A DNA stretch of 35,660 nucleotides from an uncultured Clostridia bacterium (GCA_944341075.1 CALVLV010000021.1:1-35660), one strand, 5' to 3'. Numbered from the stretch's first letter, positions 16,623 to 25,570 are shown. Made by a program: numbers and translations. Notes: generated from the letters alone by a model not told the origin.

Positions 16623-17039
16623 ATGAAGGACAGGAAAGTTTTAAAAATCATACTAAAATACGGCATATCCTTTATTGTGGCGGCGGGCATATGCCTTGCG
16701 GTGCTTGCCGCAAGGGGCGCCTTTTCCATGACGGAGAGGGTGGACATATACCGCGCCCTGTGCGACGGTTTCACTGTTTCCGGCGTGCTGTTTTTAATGT
16801 TCGGCCTCCTCATGTGGGTGGCCGCGCTGGGCACGTTCGACGGCATCTCGTATGCGGTGGTACAGCTGTTCAGGCGCATGAAGCTGGGCAGGTACCGCAA
16901 GGGGCAGTCTTATTCGGAGTACAAGGAGGAAAAAGATAAGCGCCGCCGCAAGGGCTGGTTCGGCTTTATGTTCGTTATCGGCGGCATATTCACGGCGCTT
17001 GCCATAATTTTCCTCATACTTTTCAATACGCTGAGATAA
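16623..17039 (+). CDS. DUF3899-like membrane protein
   Basis: 138 residues with three predicted membrane helices: about 10-30 (IILKYGISFIVAAGICLAVLA, here within the first 32 residues), 49-70 and 112-135. A cytoplasmic loop between the last two is strongly basic (RRMKLGRYRKGQSYSEYKEEKDKRRRKG) and carries the SYSEYKEEK pattern seen in DUF3899 proteins. FDGISYAVVQLF after helix 2 also fits that family. Family assignment is from memory. It lies 33 bp after the OppF-like gene on the same strand with a weak ribosome binding site, and before a strong terminator, so it may be the last gene of the transporter operon. Function unknown. Confidence 0.8.
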   Translation: MKDRKVLKIILKYGISFIVAAGICLAVLAARGAFSMTERVDIYRALCDGFTVSGVLFLMFGLLMWVAALGTFDGISYAVVQLFRRMKLGRYRKGQSYSEYKEEKDKRRRKGWFGFMFVIGGIFTALAIIFLILFNTLR

Positions 17040-17088
17040 TTTATACCGCAATTGCAATGTGCGGCGTTCCATGCGTAAATTATTTTAT

Positions 17089-17125
17089 GCCCGCGCGCCG
17101 CAAGGCGCGCGGGCGTACTTTTTTT
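17089..17125 (+). terminator. Strong intrinsic terminator ending the transporter operon
   Basis: Perfect 11-bp GC stem (17089-17099/17104-17114) with GCAA tetraloop and a T7 run (17119-17125). Confidence 0.9.
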
Positions 17126-17193
17126 GTTCGGCCGTCTGCTTGTTTAACGGGGCTGTCACTGTCATCTCTGCCTGAGCGCGCAGAGTGCATTGT

Positions 17194-17380
17194 ATGTCAT
17201 CTCGACCGGAGCGCGCGAAAGTGTGCGCAGTGGAGAGATCTCTCAATATTGAACAATCCCCCCTTAATCCCCCCCTTTTTACACAAGGGGCACGGTGTGT
17301 GGGTGCTCTCCATTTTACACAAGGGGCAATGAATAAGTCAGAGATTTCTCCGCGCGGGCTTTGCCCTTGGTCGAAATGAC
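17194..17380. repeat. Inverted-repeat intergenic element, copy 1
   Basis: Starts ATGTCATCTCGAC (17194-17206) then GGAGAGATCTCTC (17232-17244), and ends GAGATTTCTCC (17341-17351) then GGTCGAAATGAC (17369-17380) in inverted order. Between the arms is a C/A-rich tract with two TTTTACACAAGGGGCA-like direct repeats (near 17278 and 17313). Related copies lie at 29643 and 33761. No gene is seen in the rest of 17126-17574 apart from a CCGCAG/CTGCGG hairpin near 17414 and GCCGC/GCGGC before the tldD ribosome binding site. Confidence 0.7.
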
Positions 17381-17574
17381 GTATAAAGCGCGCGCCCGTT
17401 GGTAATGACTGACAGCCGCAGAACAGCTGCGGTTAAACAAGCAGGCAACTGCATCAATGACAATATAGCCGCAGGCCGCGTTTTAACGGATGCGGCGGGG
17501 TTTATGGTAAATACAGGGGCATTATCACATTCACCCCCCATATATGCCGCAAATAACGCGGCAAAAGGAGTATT

Positions 17575-18909
17575 ATGTATTTGTTCAGAGACGGCTTTTA
17601 TGCCGACGTAAGGGAGGAGGAGCGCACTACCACGTCTGTACAATACCGCGACGGGGCCGTGGAGGAGTGCAACACCGCCACCGTAAAAAAGGCCTTTGTG
17701 CGGGTGTACGACGGAAACATGTGGTACTATGCCTCTACATATCGCACCGAAGAGGTGCAGGACGTTTTGGACAGGCTGTATAACATGGCCACGCCGTGCG
17801 CGGGCATAGCGGACGACCCCGTGGTAAAAAGGCTGCAGGCAAATACCGCCGTACAGCTCAAATTCTGCAACAACTGTGTAAACGACGTGCCCGTGGAAAA
17901 AAAGCGCGCGCTTGTTGCGGGCGTGTACGGCGCGGCAAAGTCGCAGTATCTTAAAACGTTGCTCGCGGCATATTCCGACAGGTATTCGCTGTATAAGTTC
18001 TGCTCTTCAAAGGGCGCAGACATGACTTACGATTTCCAGCTGTGCGGCTATTACGTATCCGCCGCCATGGCCGAAGGCGAGGAGAATTTTTCGGATATCA
18101 TGCTGAACTCGTGCGACAGCTTTGATAAGCTCTCGCTTACGGAGGATGACGTGCGCGCCTTCATTTCCACAATGGAAAACTTCTTGCTTGAGGCAAAGCC
18201 CGTGCAGGCCGGCGTGTATCCCGTAATTCTTTCGCCCATAGTGGCGGGCGTATTTGCTCACGAATCGTTCGGGCACAAGTCGGAATCGGACTTCATGCTC
18301 GGCGACGAGAATATGAAGAGGGAGTGGGCGCTCGGCAAAAAGGTGGGTTCGGATATACTCTCCATATACGACAGCGGGCTTGAAGAGGGCTCGGGCTATG
18401 TGCCCTTCGACGACGAGGGCACCCGCGCGCGCAAGACCTACCTCATAAAGAACGGCGTTTTAACGGGCAGGCTGCACTCCGCCGCCACGGCCGCCGACCT
18501 CGGCGAAGAAGTTACGGGCAACGCGCGCGCCATAAGCTGCATGTACGAGCCTATCGTGCGCATGACGAGCACGGTGATAGAGGCTGGCTCTACACCCAAG
18601 GAGGAGCTGTTTTCCCGCGTAAAGCACGGATATTATATTGCAAGTTACAAGCACGGTTCGGGCATGAGCACGTTCACCATAGCGCCCTGCCGCGCGTATG
18701 AAATAGTAGACGGCAAGGTGGGCAAACCGGTAAAAATAGCCGTCATATCTGGCAACGTGTTCAACACGCTAAACCTTATAGACGGCCTTTCCGACAGGGC
18801 GGAGATAATCTCAAACATATTCGGCGGCTGCGGCAAAAACGAACAGTTCCCGCTGCCCGTATCCTTCGGCGGGCCGTATGTGTCCGTTTCGGAAATGAAC
18901 GTGCAGTGA
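17575..18909 (+). CDS. tldD: TldD-type metallopeptidase subunit
   Basis: 444-residue cytosolic protein, close to family length. The zinc site is HESFGHKSESD: His229-Glu230-x3-His234, the HExxxH signature of TldD; a further conserved block is FDDEGTRARKTYLIKNG (about 278-294; core DDEGT). The C-terminal half includes GHxxE/D-type landmarks and ISGNVFNTL. TldD and TldE form a heterodimeric protease that trims unfolded peptides, and in some bacteria it matures modified peptides. AAAGGAG precedes the ATG by about 5 nt. The partner gene starts 16 bp after the stop. No modified-peptide gene cluster was seen nearby, so the client here is unknown. Confidence 0.95.
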   Translation: MYLFRDGFYADVREEERTTTSVQYRDGAVEECNTATVKKAFVRVYDGNMWYYASTYRTEEVQDVLDRLYNMATPCAGIADDPVVKRLQANTAVQLKFCNNCVNDVPVEKKRALVAGVYGAAKSQYLKTLLAAYSDRYSLYKFCSSKGADMTYDFQLCGYYVSAAMAEGEENFSDIMLNSCDSFDKLSLTEDDVRAFISTMENFLLEAKPVQAGVYPVILSPIVAGVFAHESFGHKSESDFMLGDENMKREWALGKKVGSDILSIYDSGLEEGSGYVPFDDEGTRARKTYLIKNGVLTGRLHSAATAADLGEEVTGNARAISCMYEPIVRMTSTVIEAGSTPKEELFSRVKHGYYIASYKHGSGMSTFTIAPCRAYEIVDGKVGKPVKIAVISGNVFNTLNLIDGLSDRAEIISNIFGGCGKNEQFPLPVSFGGPYVSVSEMNVQ

Positions 18910-18925
18910 TGTGCAGGAGGCAATC

Positions 18926-20146
18926 ATGGAAAAGCAGAAATTAGTTAACAGAACGCGTTCGTGCGCGGCAACGCTGGCCGCGGGAGAGGTGAATTCCCTG
19001 CGCATAACCGAGGACGAAAAGACGGTGATCCGCGCATATGACGGGGCCAATATAGGCATTGCCGGCCGCATAGGCGAGGGTGACGACGGTGCGCTTGAAA
19101 GGGAGGCGATTGCTGCGCTGTCTCTGGGCATACCTTACCCCGCCTTAAGCGGCGACCCAGCCGTTCGTCACGAGGACGTGTCGGCAAAGATAATAGACGA
19201 GGCCGACTTTTTAAAGACGGCAAAATCTCTGGCGGCAAGGCTAAAGGCGCGCTTTCCCGACTTTGTGTTCAGCGATAAGTTCTACCTTGAGCAGATATAT
19301 TCGTGCTACAGCGACAGCCTCGGCTCGGACATGAGCTATTCGGACAGCGCCGTGCAGATAGGCTTTAACATAAAGCACAGGCAGTCGGGCAACATAGTAG
19401 ACCTGTACTATTCGGCATCCGCCCGCCGCTACAGCGAGGACGACGTCACGGAAGATATCGCAAAACTGCTGGACGTATACAACAACAAGCTGCCCATGCC
19501 GGAAGAGCCGCTGCCCGTTATAATAAGTACTTCGGCAATAAGCTATGCCCTTTCGCACATGAAGGCGGAGATGTACTGCAACGGTGCAGGGCTGTTTGCA
19601 GGCAAGCTGGGGCAAAAGGTGTTCGACGGCCGCGTGAACATACTCACCGACCGCACGCCCGGCAGGCGGCCGTTGATTTCCTTCTTCGATTCCGAGGGCG
19701 TTACGTCGCCGCAGGATAAGTTTTATTTTGTAAAGGACGGCACATTCTGCGGTCTGGCAACCTACAGGCGCTCGGCAAAAGCGTTCTCGCTGCCGCTTTC
19801 GGGCAGCGGATATACCGACTTTAACGACGCGCCTTCGGCCGCGGACTTCAGGGGCATATGCATAGACGCCGCGGGCAGAAAACTTTCGCAGGAACTCAAA
19901 GACAGGGCCATATATATCGCCGTTGCCGAGGGCGGCGACATGACGCCCGAAGGCAAGGTGGCAATGCCCGTGATGCTGGCGTACCTCTATGAAGGCGGAA
20001 GGCTTGTCGGCACGCTGCCCGAATTCGGCATATCCGCAAATATATTCGACTTTTTGGGCAAAGACCTTATTACGGTTGCCAAAAACGATATTTTCGGCTA
20101 TACTGATGAAGACGTTATAGTCGCAGGTTTTAACATAACCAAATAA
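18926..20146 (+). CDS. tldE: TldE/PmbA-type protease subunit
   Basis: 406-residue partner of TldD. It shares the same overall fold but lacks the HExxxH zinc motif, as expected for the TldE/PmbA subunit. Recognisable segments include YSDSLGSDMSYSDS (about 126-139), the ISFFDSEGVTSP block (about 250) and the C-terminal MLAYLYEGGRLVGTLPEFGI. The ATG at 18926 follows a perfect AGGAGG (18915-18920). A GTG at 18911 that opens the same frame lies before the ribosome binding site and is rejected. The pair is surely one operon, ending before the GC hairpin at 20230. Confidence 0.93.
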   Translation: MEKQKLVNRTRSCAATLAAGEVNSLRITEDEKTVIRAYDGANIGIAGRIGEGDDGALEREAIAALSLGIPYPALSGDPAVRHEDVSAKIIDEADFLKTAKSLAARLKARFPDFVFSDKFYLEQIYSCYSDSLGSDMSYSDSAVQIGFNIKHRQSGNIVDLYYSASARRYSEDDVTEDIAKLLDVYNNKLPMPEEPLPVIISTSAISYALSHMKAEMYCNGAGLFAGKLGQKVFDGRVNILTDRTPGRRPLISFFDSEGVTSPQDKFYFVKDGTFCGLATYRRSAKAFSLPLSGSGYTDFNDAPSAADFRGICIDAAGRKLSQELKDRAIYIAVAEGGDMTPEGKVAMPVMLAYLYEGGRLVGTLPEFGISANIFDFLGKDLITVAKNDIFGYTDEDVIVAGFNITK

Positions 20147-20229
20147 AAGGGCTTTGATCGGTACCCTACCGAATAAAAATTAAATTACGGGGCTGCAGAA
20201 CAGGCAAAATAAACGGCAATATATATACA

Positions 20230-20262
20230 GCCGCCCCGCCGCGCACGGCGCGGCGGGGCGGC
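20230..20262. other. GC-rich 15-bp hairpin just upstream of the ABC exporter pair
   Basis: Arms 20230-20244 and 20248-20262 are perfectly complementary (GCCGCCCCGCCGCGC type) with a 3-nt loop. No T-run follows on either strand. It ends 16 nt before the exporter start codon, which lacks a clear ribosome binding site. It may be an mRNA end-stabiliser or block entry of ribosomes; unknown. Confidence 0.6.
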
Positions 20263-20278
20263 GGTTTGCAGTCTTAAA

Positions 20279-22174
20279 ATGATTATGGAAAAAGTTAAAA
20301 GCAAAAAATTTACGCGGGCGGGCATGCTGGGATACTTTTTAAAGGGCTGCCGCCTGCTGTTTGCGGGCAGCATAATATCCAGCCTTATAGTCACGTTTAT
20401 AAACGTTATCATCCCGCAGGTGATAAGCTTTACCATAGACAGCGTGATAGACAGGGTGCCGCCGGAGGGGCTGTATGCCTCGTTTGCCTCGCTGTTCGGC
20501 GGGGTGGAGGGGCTGCGCGGCAGAATATGGGTGCTTGCGGTAGTTATAATCGTGCTTGCGCTTATAATGGCGGTATTCCAATACTTTGTGACCTACCTCA
20601 ACCACCGTGCCAACCAGTCGCTTATGCGGCGCATGCGCAACAAGCTGTTTTCGCACATACAGCGCCTGCCCTTAAAGTGGCACGTGCAAAACCGCACGGG
20701 CGACATAATACAGCGCTGCACTTCGGACGCGGACGCCATTTCAAACTTTGTTTCAAACCAGCTGATCTCGCTTGTGCGCATAATAATCATGGTGGCGCTT
20801 TCGCTCACGCTCATGTTCATGATGGACATAGAGCTTGCGCTCATCGCCTCGGCGTTCATACCAGTGCTCATAGCATATTCGCTGGTATTTTACGCAAAGG
20901 CGGGCAAGTCGTTCAGAAAGTGCGACGAAGAGGAGGGCGTGCTCTCCACCCTGGCGCAGGAAAACCTTACCGGCGTGCGCGTGGTGCGTGCCTTCGGCAG
21001 GGAGCGTTACGAGCGCGACCGCTTTGAAAAGCAGAACGTGTATTACACCGGGCTGTGGGTACATATAGAAAAGTTTCTTGCAGTATACTGGACTTCAAAC
21101 GACTTCCTCGCGGCGCTCCAGTGCATGCTGCTTATAGTGGTGGGCACGGTATTCTGCCTGCAGGGCAGCATAAGCCCCGGCAACCTTGTGGCGTTCATCT
21201 CGTACAACACCATGCTCATGGGCCCCGTGCGCCAGCTGGGCAGGATAATCTCCAACATGAGCCGCGCGGGCGTATCCATAGAGCGCATAGGCGAAATAAT
21301 GAACGCCGAAGAGGAGTTCTACGGAGAAAAGGGCGAACTTTCGGGTGACATTCAGTTCAAAAACGTGTGCTTTGAGTACGAAGAGGGCAAGCCCGTTCTG
21401 TCCGACGTCAGCTTCACTGTGCCGCAGGGCAGCACGCTGGGCGTTATAGGCGGCACGGGCAGCGGCAAGTCTACCCTCATGTACCTTTTAGACAGGCTGT
21501 ATCCGCCCACGGGCGGCACCATAACCTTCGGCGGAAGGGATATCGCCGACATTCCGCCCGCAACGGTGCGCGGCAACGTGGGCTTTGTACTGCAGGAAGG
21601 ATATCTGTTTTCGGGCACTATAGAGGAGAACATAGCCTCGGCAAAGCCTGAGTATGCCGGCACCGAGTACGGCACGGCCGAAGGCGACGAAGGCGGCGCA
21701 GGCAAAGGGGCGCAGGCAAAAGAGCATGCCATAGACGGCGACGTGGTGCACGCCGCAAAAGTTGCGTGCGTGGACGAAAATATCCGCGCCTTTGCCCAGG
21801 GTTACGATACGGTGGTTGGCGAGCGGGGCGTCACCCTTTCGGGCGGGCAGAAACAGCGCGTTTCTATAGCGCGCACGCTGCTGCGCAAGACGCCCTACCT
21901 TATATTCGACGACTCTCTCTCGGCGGTGGACAGCGAAACGGACTCCGCCATACGCGCCCGCCTTGCCGACGAATACAGGGGCAGCACGGTCATAATAATC
22001 TCTCACCGCATAACCACCGTTATGCATGCGGACAACATAATAGTTATGGAGGGCGGCCGCATTGCCGAACAGGGCACGCACGAACAGCTGCTCGCCCTCG
22101 GCGGCATATACAGGCGCATATACGACATGCAGATGAGCCTGCCCGATGAGCTGAAGGAGGAGGCGGGACTATGA
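20279..22174 (+). CDS. ABC exporter half-transporter (degenerate-site subunit)
   Basis: 631 residues: six-helix exporter domain (about 20-325) fused to an ATPase domain (about 355-620). Walker A GGTGSGKS (391-398), Q-loop FVLQEGYLFSGT (436-447), signature LSGGQKQR (520-527), Walker B LIFDDS (541-546) and H-loop IISHR. The residue after the Walker B Asp is Asp545 in place of the catalytic Glu. That is the hallmark of the degenerate subunit in heterodimeric exporters such as TM287/288 and BmrCD. A 25-30 residue Gly/Glu-rich insertion (about 458-487) lies before the signature helix. The start could be ATG 20279 or 20285; no clear ribosome binding site helps. The next gene overlaps by 4 nt. Substrate (drug, lipid or peptide) unknown. 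Confidence 0.94.
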   Translation: MIMEKVKSKKFTRAGMLGYFLKGCRLLFAGSIISSLIVTFINVIIPQVISFTIDSVIDRVPPEGLYASFASLFGGVEGLRGRIWVLAVVIIVLALIMAVFQYFVTYLNHRANQSLMRRMRNKLFSHIQRLPLKWHVQNRTGDIIQRCTSDADAISNFVSNQLISLVRIIIMVALSLTLMFMMDIELALIASAFIPVLIAYSLVFYAKAGKSFRKCDEEEGVLSTLAQENLTGVRVVRAFGRERYERDRFEKQNVYYTGLWVHIEKFLAVYWTSNDFLAALQCMLLIVVGTVFCLQGSISPGNLVAFISYNTMLMGPVRQLGRIISNMSRAGVSIERIGEIMNAEEEFYGEKGELSGDIQFKNVCFEYEEGKPVLSDVSFTVPQGSTLGVIGGTGSGKSTLMYLLDRLYPPTGGTITFGGRDIADIPPATVRGNVGFVLQEGYLFSGTIEENIASAKPEYAGTEYGTAEGDEGGAGKGAQAKEHAIDGDVVHAAKVACVDENIRAFAQGYDTVVGERGVTLSGGQKQRVSIARTLLRKTPYLIFDDSLSAVDSETDSAIRARLADEYRGSTVIIISHRITTVMHADNIIVMEGGRIAEQGTHEQLLALGGIYRRIYDMQMSLPDELKEEAGL

Positions 22175-24003
22175 AAAACGCAAACGCCGCGGCAAATTCC
22201 GCGCCCGGGCTCAGGTTCTTTGGGCTGGGAAAATTAAAGCCGTTCATCGCCACATATAAGCTGATGTTCGCGGCCATGATAGCCTGCACCATACTGGTGG
22301 GCATATTCAACACCGCGCTGCCGCTCTTCCAGCAATACGCCTTCAACAACTTTATAGAGGGCAACACGCTAAACGGCATAGTGCCGTTCGTAATCCTGTA
22401 TGTGCTGTGCCTGCTTGTAACAATGGTGCTGGACTTTGTTGCCTCGTTCAACTGCTGCAAGCTTGAAATGTATACCCTGCGCGACATGCGCCGCACGGCG
22501 TTCAACCACCTGCAGACGCTATCCGTAAGCTACTTCAACGTAAACAGCGTGGGCAGGATACACGCAAGGGTGATGAGCGATACATCTTCCATCGCCTCTA
22601 TAATCTCTTGGGACGTATACCAGGGCGGCTGGAACATAACTTACGTTTTAAGCGCCATAGTGATAATGCTGGTGTTAGACCCGCTGCTGGCGCTGTGCGT
22701 AATAGTGGTGGTGCCGCTGGTTGCCATTGCCTCGTGCTACTTCCAGCGCAGGCTCACCGTTTTAAACCGCCGCGTGCGCGAAATAAATTCGCAGATAACG
22801 GGCGGCTTCAACGAGGGGATAACGGGCGTTGAGACCTCTAAGACGCTCTCCGTGGAGGAGCGGCTGGATAAAAAGTTCTTCCGCAACACAGACCGCATGC
22901 ACAGGGAGGCCACCCGCCTGGGCCACAACAGGGCGCTGTTCTATACTATAATAGCCTTCGCCTCGTCGGTGGCGCTTGCGCTGGTGCTTTGGTACGGCGG
23001 CGTGATAACAATGGAGGGCGTTATACGCCTTGGCACGCTTACCGTGTTCATGACGTACGCGCAGGGCATAATGTCGCCCGTGCAGTGGTCGGTGGACGCC
23101 ATCGCCGACCTTATAACCGTAAAGGTAAACGTAGAGCGCCTTACCACGCTTTTAGAGACAAAGTCCGACGTATCAGACACGCCGGAGGTCATAGAAAAGT
23201 ACGGCGACACCTTCAGCCCCAAAACCGAGAACTGGGAGCCGCTGTACGGCGACATAGAGTTCAGGGACGTCACCTTCAAATACCCCGACGGCGACGAATA
23301 TGTGCTGGAACACTTCAACTTAAAGGTGCCGCAGGGCACAAACGTGGCAATCGTCGGCGAAACGGGCGCGGGCAAGTCTACGCTGGTAAACCTTGTGTGC
23401 AGGTTTTACGAGCCCACTTCCGGCCGTGTGCTTATAGACGGCCGCGACGCGCGCGAACGCTCGGTTGGCTGGCTGCACAGCCACATAGGCTACGTTTTGC
23501 AGACGCCCCACCTATTTTCGGGCACGGTGCGCGAAAACCTGCTCTACGGCCGCCAGGACGCCACGGATGAGGAGCTGGACGCCGCCTGCAAAAGCGTAAA
23601 TGCAGACAAGGTGATAGCCCGCCTTGAAAACGGCTACGACAGCGTTATAGGCGAAGGCGGCAACAACCTTTCCACCGGTGAAAAACAGTTGCTGTCGTTT
23701 GCGCGCGCAATACTCGCCGACCCCGCCATATTCGTGCTGGACGAGGCGACTTCCTCTATAGATACCCTCACCGAAAAGCTGATACAGGACGCCATAGAAA
23801 AGCTTATGCGCGGCAGAACGAGCTTTATAATAGCGCACAGGCTTTCCACCATACGCTCGGCCGATGTAATACTAGCCGTGCACGGCGGCAAGATAGTTGA
23901 AAGCGGCACGCACGAACAGCTGCTGGCAAAGCGCGGCTACTACTATAACCTGTACATAAGGCAGTTCCGCGAAGAGAGCGCAAAATCTTCGCTTGAAGGC
24001 TGA
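22171..24003 (+). CDS. ABC exporter half-transporter (catalytic subunit)
   Basis: 610 residues: six-helix exporter domain (about 28-310) and ATPase domain (about 360-600). Walker A GETGAGKS (396-403), Walker B FVLDEA with catalytic Glu525, and H-loop IIAHR are normal. The signature is LSTGEKQ (500-506) and not LSGGQ. In a heterodimer this altered signature faces the degenerate Walker B of the upstream subunit, so the pair has one good and one poor ATP site. ATGA overlap with the upstream gene (22171-22174) and GGAGG before it show translational coupling. A strong terminator at 24019 closes the operon. Substrate unknown. Confidence 0.95.
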   Translation: MKNANAAANSAPGLRFFGLGKLKPFIATYKLMFAAMIACTILVGIFNTALPLFQQYAFNNFIEGNTLNGIVPFVILYVLCLLVTMVLDFVASFNCCKLEMYTLRDMRRTAFNHLQTLSVSYFNVNSVGRIHARVMSDTSSIASIISWDVYQGGWNITYVLSAIVIMLVLDPLLALCVIVVVPLVAIASCYFQRRLTVLNRRVREINSQITGGFNEGITGVETSKTLSVEERLDKKFFRNTDRMHREATRLGHNRALFYTIIAFASSVALALVLWYGGVITMEGVIRLGTLTVFMTYAQGIMSPVQWSVDAIADLITVKVNVERLTTLLETKSDVSDTPEVIEKYGDTFSPKTENWEPLYGDIEFRDVTFKYPDGDEYVLEHFNLKVPQGTNVAIVGETGAGKSTLVNLVCRFYEPTSGRVLIDGRDARERSVGWLHSHIGYVLQTPHLFSGTVRENLLYGRQDATDEELDAACKSVNADKVIARLENGYDSVIGEGGNNLSTGEKQLLSFARAILADPAIFVLDEATSSIDTLTEKLIQDAIEKLMRGRTSFIIAHRLSTIRSADVILAVHGGKIVESGTHEQLLAKRGYYYNLYIRQFREESAKSSLEG

Positions 24004-24018
24004 ATAAAAAATTAAACG

Positions 24019-24056
24019 GCGGGGCGGGCGGCAAAATGCCGCCCGCCCCGCTTTTT
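24019..24056 (+). terminator. Intrinsic terminator of the exporter operon
   Basis: Perfect 15-bp stem (24019-24033/24037-24051), AAA loop, followed by T5 (24052-24056). Confidence 0.92.
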
Positions 24057-24075
24057 GAAAAAATAAAAATAAGTG

Positions 24076-24104
24076 TTGACAATATAACTATGCTGTAGTA
24101 CAAT
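24076..24104 (+). promoter_or_regulatory. Promoter of the small XRE regulator
   Basis: TTGACA (24076-24081), 17 bp, TACAAT (24099-24104). Near-consensus, giving a leader of about 75 nt before the gene at 24186. Confidence 0.75.
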
Positions 24105-24185
24105 ATAAGCGCAAATAAAACTATGTGGCAACGCACGCGCGCACATCGGGCACTGTATGCGCCGCCACCCAAGGGAGCAATTTTT

Positions 24186-24404
24186 ATGGCGGCTAAATTT
24201 CAACTTGAACTTTTAAACGGAGTAAGAGAGGCGCGCAAAGAGCTGGGCCTTTCGCAGACAGACCTTGCCCAGATGGTGGGCGTTTCGCGCAATACCATCA
24301 GCAGTATCGAAACGGGCGCCTTTAACCCCACTGCCAAACTTGCGGCAATTTTGTGTATTGCCCTTAACAAAAAGTTTGAAGAGCTGTTCTGGTTTGCCGA
24401 ATGA
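24186..24404 (+). CDS. Small XRE-family HTH regulator
   Basis: 72 residues, a bare Cro/CI DNA-binding domain: HTH at about 21-42 (LSQTDLAQMVGVSRNTISSI) and ETGAFNPTAKLAAILCIAL, then KKFEELFWF. This is the common stand-alone YgzD-like class of small XRE regulators. The ATG at 24186 follows AAGGGA; the frame runs upstream to 24123 but that part is untypical. It has its own promoter and terminator, so it is monocistronic, and it sits between the exporter pair and a DUF3737 gene on the opposite strand. Targets unknown; the exporter is a reasonable guess only. Confidence 0.92.
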   Translation: MAAKFQLELLNGVREARKELGLSQTDLAQMVGVSRNTISSIETGAFNPTAKLAAILCIALNKKFEELFWFAE

Positions 24405-24434
24405 TCTCTACGGAAAAAATCGCATACAGCTGAA

Positions 24435-24475
24435 AGCGGCGTGCGCGCAGTTTTCTGCGCGCACGCCGCTTTTTT
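24435..24475 (+). terminator. Terminator after the small XRE gene
   Basis: Perfect 16-bp stem (24435-24450/24455-24470) with TTTT loop, then T5. It also lies just past the 3' end of the convergent DUF3737 gene; the As at 24433-24435 could make it work on the minus strand too. Confidence 0.9.
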
Positions 24476-24499
24476 GTGTAAAAGGCCTGTAAGGCCGCT

Positions 24500-25357
24500 T
24501 TATAACAATTTTTTGTCGCCTTCAAAAACGGCTGCCTCAACCTTGCGGCGGCTGTCTTTGGTCACAATAAGTTCGCCTATACTGTCGGCGCGTATCTCGC
24601 CCGCCTCGGGGTTCTTTACCGAAAGTATGCCGCCCCTTATCTGCGCATTCACGGTGCTGTATTCAAAGGCAAGGTCGCAGTCCTCGGTGGTGCAGTCTAT
24701 AAGCGTAAGGTTTTTGCAGTAGCACAGCGGCTGCGTGCCCTTAATGTGGCAGCGCACAAGCGTGAGGTTCTTTGAATACCACCCAAGGTATTCGCCGCCC
24801 ACAAAGCTGTCGTAAACGGTTACGTTCTCTGAATGCCAGAATGCGTCTTTGGTCTGGAACTTGCAGTTTCTGAAGGTGGCATTCTTCACGTACTGAAAGG
24901 TATACTTGCCCTCAAGCTCCAGCTTTTCTGCGGAAATGTTCGCGCATTCAAAAAATGCGTAAACAGAGTTTATGTAGCAGTCGCCTATCTTTATGTTGCG
25001 GCTGCGCCAGCCGAACTCGGGCGAGTTTATTTTGCAGTCTTCCAGCTCAACGTTCTTACATTCGCGCACAGCCTTTATGCCGCCCAACTCGGCGCCGCGA
25101 ATGGTTACGTTGTCGTCGTACCACAGCGCCGCCCTGCAGTTTTCCGTCTGCACGCCGCCGTCCATCACAATGCCGCGGCAGTGCCACATGGGGTAGCGCA
25201 GGTCAAAGTAGCAGTTCTTTACGGTTACGTTTTCACATTCCTTCAGCGCCGATTCGCCGTCGGCAGGCCCTTCAAAGCGGCAGTCGGTAAGCCGTACGTT
25301 GCGGCCGGCATACAGCGCGCGCTCTTCATCGTATCTTTGGTTTATTATTTCTTTCAT
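24500..25357 (-). CDS. DUF3737 family right-handed beta-helix protein
   Basis: 285 residues, cytosolic (no signal peptide). The sequence is a tandem series of short beta-strand turns with pattern N-V-x-L/V-x-x-C/S (e.g. NVTVKNCYF, NVELEDCKI, NIKIGDCYI, NATFRNCKF, NVTVYDSFV, NLTLVRCHI, NLTLIDCTT), as in DUF3737 proteins and other pectate-lyase-like parallel beta-helices. Aromatic ladder residues (FGWRSRN, AFWHSEN, LGWYSKN) recur at matching positions. The role of the family is not established. It is monocistronic and convergent with the XRE gene. The ATG at 25357 has only AAAAGAG in front as a ribosome binding site. Confidence 0.92.
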   Translation of the reverse strand: MKEIINQRYDEERALYAGRNVRLTDCRFEGPADGESALKECENVTVKNCYFDLRYPMWHCRGIVMDGGVQTENCRAALWYDDNVTIRGAELGGIKAVRECKNVELEDCKINSPEFGWRSRNIKIGDCYINSVYAFFECANISAEKLELEGKYTFQYVKNATFRNCKFQTKDAFWHSENVTVYDSFVGGEYLGWYSKNLTLVRCHIKGTQPLCYCKNLTLIDCTTEDCDLAFEYSTVNAQIRGGILSVKNPEAGEIRADSIGELIVTKDSRRKVEAAVFEGDKKLL

Positions 25358-25387
25358 AGCTCTTTTATATAACCTTTTTGCCGCATT

Positions 25388-25401
25388 TTAAAACGTTTTA
25401 A
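25388..25401. promoter_or_regulatory. 14-bp perfect palindrome in divergent intergenic region
   Basis: TTAAAACGTTTTAA lies 31 bp upstream of the DUF3737 start (minus strand). It could be an operator. Otherwise the 25358-25674 region holds only the candidate promoter at 25571. Confidence 0.3.
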
Positions 25402-25570
25402 GCCGTTTTGCCGCGGCGGCAATCATCGTTTACTATTATATATCTGCGGGCGCGGTATGTAAAATACTTTTATTGCGTTTTGATGTATGCCCTGCGGGCA
25501 TACTTAATTATCTGTAACGGCGGTTTTTGCTACCTGCGGCGTTGCACGCCAAAGTGGAGCGCGTTTTGTG

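Noticed and set aside
17057-17379. Open frames of 64-91 residues
   Set aside because: They read through a terminator and the inverted-repeat element; the translations are low-complexity and unlike proteins.
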